Of a stretch of DNA of 64,000 nucleotides, positions 59,054 to 64,000 are shown piece by piece (the first letter of the stretch is position 1; every line of letters starts with the position of its first letter). Source of the stretch: Desmodus rotundus (lineage: Eukaryota; Chordata; Mammalia; Chiroptera; Phyllostomidae); NCBI RefSeq assembly GCF_022682495.2, contig NW_026527310.1:16570-80569 (forward strand), written 5' to 3'. Position numbers and translations under genes: made by a program. The notes under the pieces are model-generated. The model had not been told where the DNA came from, ran no database searches, and saw nothing but the letters and a program-made list of their open reading frames with translations.

Positions 59054-60025
59054 GGGAAAACGCGCGGTCCTCTGGGTGGCAGGGAGGGCCTCCGTTAACT
59101 CTGACACCAGCCCAGTGACCCTGTGGACCTGGCCTGATATCTCAAGGGGGGGGCACGTTGCCCGGAGGGATGCTCTTGGGGTGGGGCCTGCTTGCGCCTG
59201 CGCGGCCCCGCCTCTTGGCCCGAAACCACCCAGCCGCGGCTCGGACAAAAGCCATCTCCTGGGGGCCTCCCCCCTGTTCTTCCATCCGTAAAGGGGGACC
59301 CCTTTACGGATGGAAGAACAGGGGGATCTTCGCAGTGGTGGGGACGGGACGGAGGGGTCTGCGGGTTTGCAGCCACGTAGGCCAGTTGCTGGCACCCCGG
59401 CCCCATGTGTCCCAGCTCCATGGACGAGGTGGGCCGCTTATGGCGGGATGCAGGCGTCCTGCGGGGGTCAGGGGACGGCGTGGGCACTCCCCGGGCGAGA
59501 GAGGGCGCCTGGGACCCGAGAGAGCCCCGGGGAGAGTCCGAGGCCTGGCCGCAGAGGCTGCCATTGCCTCCCCGGGCTCCTACCATGGGGCCTGACCGTG
59601 TTCGCCCGAGGCCCAGGTTCACCGCAGGTGAATGCCTTTTGCGGACGCCAAGGACAGGAGGTCGCCGATTCCCTCACAGAGGTGGGGGTTGGAGCTCTGG
59701 GGGACTGAGGTCGCAGCGGTCACACTCCATTTTTGGGTGGTTCCGCAGAGACTGGAGGGTTGAAGCGGCTGGGTCCAAGTCTGCCGCCTTGTGGCAGGGT
59801 GGGTGCTTTGCAGGCGAAGCAAGGCTCTTAGCCTCCCAGGCGGGGCACAGGCCAGAATCCCCAAGGGAGAACCGGTCCTTGGTCGAGGGTCCCGCCCGCC
59901 CGCCCGGAACCGCTCCACCTGGCGCGGAACCGTGGCCGGCCCCTCTTCCCGGCCCCAGGTCCCTAGCTCTTCCCTGGCACTCTGCCTCTGCGGGGGTGGG
60001 AGAGCTGCTGGGAAGTGTGGTCCAC
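59054..60025 (+). repeat. Monomer 60, A
   Basis: 972 bp with CCCAGTGACCC, AGAATCCCC and private GGGTGGGTGC near 59799. Confidence 0.95.
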
Positions 60026-60995
60026 GGGATAACGCGCGGTCCTCTGGGTGGCAGGGAGGGCCTCCGTTAACTCTGACACCAGCCCAGGGACCCTGTGGAC
60101 CTGGCCTGATATCTCAAGGGGGGGGCACGTTGCCCGGAGGGATGCTCTTGGGGTGGGGACTGCTTGCGCCTGCGCGGCCCCGCCTCTTGGCCCGAAACCA
60201 CCCAGCCGCGGCTCGGACAAAAGCCATCTCCTGGGGGCCTCCCCCCTGTTCTTCCATCCGTAAAGGGGGACCCCTTTACGGATGGAAGAACAGGGGGATC
60301 TTCGCAGTGGTGGGGACGGGACGGAGGGGTCTGCGGGTTTGCAGCCACGTAGGCCAGTTGCTGGCACCCCGGCCCCATGTGTTCCAGCTCCATGGACGAG
60401 GTGGGCCGCTTATGGCGGGATGCAGGCGTCCTGCGGGGCTCAGGGGACGGCGTGGGCACTCCCCGGGCGAGAGAGGGCGCCTGGGACCCGAGAGAGCACC
60501 CGGGAAAATGCCCAGCCCTGGCCCCCGGGGCTCCAGTGGCCTCCCCAGGCTCCTGCCGTGGGGCCTGGTCCCGCTCACCTGGGCCCAGGTTCTCCGCAGG
60601 TGAATGCCTTTTGCGGACACCAGGGACCACAGGCCGCGGATCCCTTCACGGGCAGGGGGGGCTCGAGCTCTGTGGGACCCAGGTCGCAGCGCACACAGTC
60701 CCTTCTCGCAAAGTTCAGCCCAGACTTTAGCGAGTAGAAGCGTCTCGGTCCAAGTTTTCCGCCTCGGGGCAGGGTGGGGCCGTTTGAGCCAAGAGAGACT
60801 CTTAGCCCCCCAGGCAGGTCTCAGGCCCGAGACCCCCAGGGAGACCCGGTCCCTGGGCGTGGGTCCCGCCCACCCGGGCCCGCCCCACCTGGCCCGGAAC
60901 CGTGGCCGGCCCCTCTTCCCGGCCCCAGGTCCCTAGCTCTTCCCTGGCACTCTGCCTCTGGCGGGGTGGGAGACGGGCTGGCAAGTGTGGTCCAC
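60026..60995 (+). repeat. Monomer 61, B
   Basis: 970 bp. GATAACG, GGGGACTGC, then GGCTCGAG, TTTAGCGAGTAG and CGCCCACCCGG as in monomer 40. Confidence 0.95.
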
Positions 60996-61967
60996 GGGAA
61001 AACGCGCGGTCCTCTGGGTGGCAGGGAGGGACTCCGTTAACTCTGACACCAGCCCAGGGACCCTGTGGACCTGGCCTGATATCTCAAGGGGGGGGCACGT
61101 TGCCCGGAGGGATGCTCTTGGGGTGGGGCCTGCTTGCGCCTGCGCGGCCCCGCCTCTTGGCCCGAAACCACCCAGCCGCGGCTCGGACAAAAGCCATCCC
61201 CTGGGGGCCTCCCCCCTGTTCTTCCATCCGTAAAGGGGGACCCCTTTACGGATGGAAGAACAGGGGGATCTTCGCAGTGGTGGGGACGGGACGGAGGGGT
61301 CTGCGGGTTTGCAGCCACGTAGGCCAGTTGCTGGCACCCCGGCCCCATGTGTCCCAGCTCCATGGACGAGGTGGGCCGCTTATGGCGGGATGCAGGCGTC
61401 CTGCGGGGGTCAGGGGACGGCGTGGGCACTCCCCGGGCGAGAGAGGGCGCCTGGGACCCGAGAGAGCCCCGGGGAGAGTCCGAGGCCTGGCCGCAGAGGC
61501 TGCCATTGCCTCCCCGGGCTCCTACCATGGGGCCTGACCGTGTTCGCCCGAGGCCCAGGTTCACCGCAGGTGAATGCCTTTTGCGGACGCCAAGGACAGG
61601 AGGTCGCCGATTCCCTCACAGAGGTGGGGGTTGGAGCTCTGGGGGACTGAGGTCGCAGCGGTCACACTCCATTTTTGGGTGGTTCCGCAGAGACTGGAGG
61701 GTTGAAGCGGCTGGGTCCAAGTCTGCCGCCTTGTGGCAGGGTGGGGGCTTTGCAGGCGAAGCAAGGCTCTTAGCCTCCCAGGCGGGGCACAGGCTAGAAT
61801 CCCCAAGGGAGAACCGGTCCTTGGTCGAGGGTCCCGCCCGCCCGCCCGGAACCGCTCCACCTGGCGCGGAACCGTGGCCGGCCCCTCTTCCCGGCCCCAG
61901 GTCCCTAGCTCTTCCCTGGCACTCTGCCTCTGCGGGGGTGGGAGAGCTGCTGGGAAGTGTGGTCCAC
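60996..61967 (+). repeat. Monomer 62, A
   Basis: 972 bp. Private GAGGGACTCCG near 61027 and CAGGCTAGAATC near 61790; CATCCCCTGG as in 18 and 41. Confidence 0.95.
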
Positions 61968-62938
61968 GGGAAAACGCGCGGTCCTCTGGGTGGCAGGGAG
62001 GGCCTCCGTTAACTCTGACACCAGCCCAGGGACCCTGTGGACCTGGCCTGATATCTCAAGGGGGGGGCACGTTGCCCGGAGGGATGCTCTTGGGGTGGGG
62101 CCTGCTTGCGCCTGCGCGGCCCCGCCTCTTGGCCCGAAACCACCCAGCCGGGGCTCGGACAAAAGCCATCTCCTGGGGGCCTCCCCCCTGTTCTTCCATC
62201 CGTAAAGGGGGACCCCTTTACGGATGGAAGAACAGTGGGATCTTCGCAGTGGTGGGGACGGGACGGAGGGGTCTGCGGATTTGCAGCCACGTAGGCCAGT
62301 TGCTGGCACCCCGGCCCCATGTGTCCCAGCTCCATGGACGAGGTGGGTCGCTTATGGCGGGATGCAGGCGTCCTGCGGGGGTCAGGGGACGGCGAGGGCA
62401 CTCCCCGGGCGAGAGAGGGCGCCTGGGACCCGAGAGAGCCCCGGGGAGAGTCCGAGGCCTGGCCGCAGAGGCTGCCTTGCCTCCCCGGGCTCCTACCATG
62501 GGGCCTGACCGTGTTCGCCCGAGGCCCAGGTTCACCGCAGGTGAATGCCTTTTGCGGACGCCAAGGACAGGAGGTCGCCGATTCCCTCACAGAGGTGGGG
62601 GTTGGAGCTCTGGGGGACTGAGGTCGCAGCGGTCACACTCCATTTTTGGGTGGTTCCGCAGAGACTGGAGTGTTGAAGCGGCTGGGTCCAAGTCTGCCGC
62701 CTTGTGGCAGGGTGGGGGCTTTGCAGGCGAAGCAAGGCTCTTAGCCTCCCAGGCGGGGCACAGGCCAGACTCCCCAAGGGAGAACCGGTCCTTGGTCGAG
62801 GGTCCCGCCCGCCCGCCCGGAACCGCTCCACCTGGCGCGGAACCGTGGCCGGCCCCTCTTCCCGGCCCCAGGTCCCTAGCTCTTCCCTGGCACTCTGCCT
62901 CTGCGGGGGTGGGAGAGCTGCTGGGAAGTGTGGTCCAC
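61968..62938 (+). repeat. Monomer 63, A-short
   Basis: 971 bp. Monomer 20-like first half (AGCCGGGGCTC, ACAGTGGG, GTGGGTCGC) joined to a second half identical to that of monomer 46, apart from GGAGTGTTG near 62670. Confidence 0.95.
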
Positions 62939-63785
62939 GGGAAAACGCGCGGTCCTCTGGGTGGCAGGGAGGGCCTCCCTTAACTCTGACACCAGCCCAG
63001 GGACCCTGTGGACCTGGCCTGATATCTCAAGGGGGGGCACGTTGCCCGGAGGGATGCTCTTGGGGTGGGTCCTGCTTGCGCCTGCGAGGCCCCGCCTCTT
63101 GGCCCGAAACCACCCAGCCGCGGCTCGGACAAAAGCCATCTCCTGGGGGCCTCCCCCCTGTTCTTCCATCCGTAAAGGGGGACCCCTTTACGGATGGAAG
63201 AACAGGGGGATCTTCGCAGTGGTGGGGACGGGACGGAGGGGTCTGCGGTTTTGCAGCCACGTAGGCCTGTTGCTGGCACCCCGGCCCCATGTGTTCCAGC
63301 TCCATGGACGAGGTGGGCCGCTTATGGCGGGATTCAGGCGTCCTGCAGGGGTCAGGGGACGGCGTGGGCACTCCCCGGGCGAGAGAGGACGCCTGGGACC
63401 CGAGAGAGCACCCGGGAAAATGCCCAGCCCTGGCCCCCGGGGCTCCAGTGGCCTCCCCAGGCTCCTGCCGTGGGGCCTGGTCCCGCTCATTGGGCCCAGG
63501 TTCTCCGCAGGTGAATGCCTTTTGCAGACACCAGGGACCACAGGCCGCGGATCCCTTCACGGGCAGGGGGGGTTCGAGCTCTGTGGGACCCAGGTCGCAG
63601 CAGACACAGTCCCTTCTCGCAAAGTTCAGCCCAGACTTTAGAGAGTAGAAGCGTCTCGGTCCAAGTTTTCCGCCTCGGGGCAGGGTGGGGCCGTTTGAGC
63701 CAAGAGAGACTCTTAGCCCCCCAGGCAGGTCTCAGGCCCGAGACCCCCAGGGAGACCCGGTCCCTGGGCGTGGGTCCCGCCAACC
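62395..63785 (+). repeat. Long-range duplicated ~1.4 kb block, copy 2
   Basis: Second copy of 45890-47280. Similarity is interrupted at about 63780 by CGCCAACCCGG, private to this copy. Confidence 0.85.
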
Positions 63786-63906
63786 CGGGCCCGCCCCACC
63801 TGGCCCGGAACCGTGGCCGGCCCCTCTTCCCGGCCCCAGGTCCCTAGCTCTTCCCTGGCACTCTGCCTCTGGCGGGGTGGGAGACCGGCTGGCAAGTGTG
63901 GTCCAC
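62939..63906 (+). repeat. Monomer 64, B2 (short)
   Basis: 968 bp, G7 run. Same variants as monomer 47 plus private CGCCAACCCGG and GAGACCGGCTGG. Confidence 0.95.
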
Positions 63907-64000
63907 GGGAAAACGCGCGGTCCTCTGGGTGGCAGGGAGGGCCTCCGTTAACTCTGACACCAGCCCAGGGACCCTGTGGACCTGGCCTGATATCTCAAGG
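63907..64000 (+). repeat. Partial monomer 65 at the window edge
   Basis: The first 94 bp of another monomer, matching the consensus start through GATATCTCAAGG. The array therefore continues beyond the window. Confidence 0.95.

Larger units (their letters stand above)
1..64000 (+). repeat. GC-rich tandem satellite/macrosatellite array, ~971 bp monomer
   Basis: The same sequence recurs every 968-973 bp from edge to edge, seen directly by following GGGAAAACG/GGGATAACG, the palindrome and the GATATC word. There are 64 complete monomers, one rearranged block and one partial copy. Module 1 (offset 1-472) is almost invariant. Module 2 (about 473-957) is either A-type (begins CCCCGGGGAGAG after GAGAG) or B-type (begins CACCCGGGAAAATG). 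Length differences are explained by a few single-base indels: CCATTGCC/CCTTGCC, CCCCGGCCCC/CCCCTCCCC, CTCACCTGGG/CTCATTGGG and a G7/G8/G9 run. CpG dinucleotides are abundant, unlike most methylated vertebrate satellites. The plus strand is taken as the reference orientation only because all regular monomers share it. No known satellite name can be assigned from sequence alone; a mammalian origin is inference. Confidence 0.97.

Noticed and set aside
1..64000. CRISPR-like array of regularly spaced repeats
   Set aside because: The period is ~971 bp, there are no unique spacers, and the whole unit is repeated.
1..64000. rDNA or 5S gene cluster
   Set aside because: No rRNA core motifs, and no internal control regions with a T-rich terminator. 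The unit is far shorter than a 45S repeat.
1..64000. Centromeric CENP-B box or telomeric repeats in the monomer
   Set aside because: No TTCG...A..CGGG pattern with CENP-B box spacing and no tandem TTAGGG were seen, so a centromeric or telomeric role cannot be claimed from motifs.

Overview
The whole 64 kb window is one uninterrupted tandem array of a GC-rich (about two-thirds G+C by eye), CpG-dense repeat with a monomer of about 971 bp. I find no single-copy sequence, no believable protein-coding gene, no rRNA or tRNA gene and no autonomous transposon. Both window edges lie inside the array. The size, CpG richness and higher-order structure fit a vertebrate, probably mammalian, satellite or macrosatellite. 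I do not recognise the family, so species and chromosomal position (pericentromeric, subtelomeric, sex chromosome) remain open.

Using the motif GGGAAAACG or GGGATAACG as the phase start, there are 64 complete monomers of 968-973 bp, one rearranged block (4857-6626) and a 94 bp partial copy at the right edge. The first ~472 bp of the monomer (module 1) are nearly identical in every copy. The rest (module 2, about 473-957) occurs in two clearly different forms, A and B, that differ at very roughly 30% of positions by eye. Subtypes are A (972 bp), A-short (a 1-bp loss in a CCATTGCC/CCTTGCC site), A' (tail with CCAGGCACCAGG and TTCTTTCC), B (970 bp), B2 (969 bp, with a block of private variants) and A/B hybrids. 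B copies are almost never adjacent (one exception among 22), so the array is organised as 2- to 5-monomer higher-order blocks that have been shuffled and duplicated.

Every regular monomer carries a near-perfect 56 bp palindrome (27 bp arms, 2 bp spacer) at offset 217-272, a potential G-quadruplex tract at 287-312, and GC-box-, NRF1- and CTCF-like words in a CpG-island-like setting. Two copies have the palindrome centre in exactly inverted orientation.

The main irregularity is 4857-6626. It holds a partial copy, a second small partial copy with the same private variants, a 570 bp segment in reverse orientation with 1-2 bp microhomology at its junctions, and then resumption of a normal A' copy. 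The reversed segment has a decayed palindrome and shares private variants with the copies on both sides, which suggests template-switch replication repair.

Recent duplications are easy to see: a 1,942 bp B+hybrid dimer repeated about 2.7 times (11483 to ~16850), a ~1.8 kb block repeated at 2,912 bp spacing (38147-39947 and 41059-42859), a ~1.4 kb block repeated 16.5 kb apart (45890-47280 and 62395-63785) and a similar pair 50.3 kb apart (monomers at 1 and 50315). Long open frames exist on both strands only because the repeat is GC-rich and poor in stops; 1-bp indels between subtypes shift them freely.
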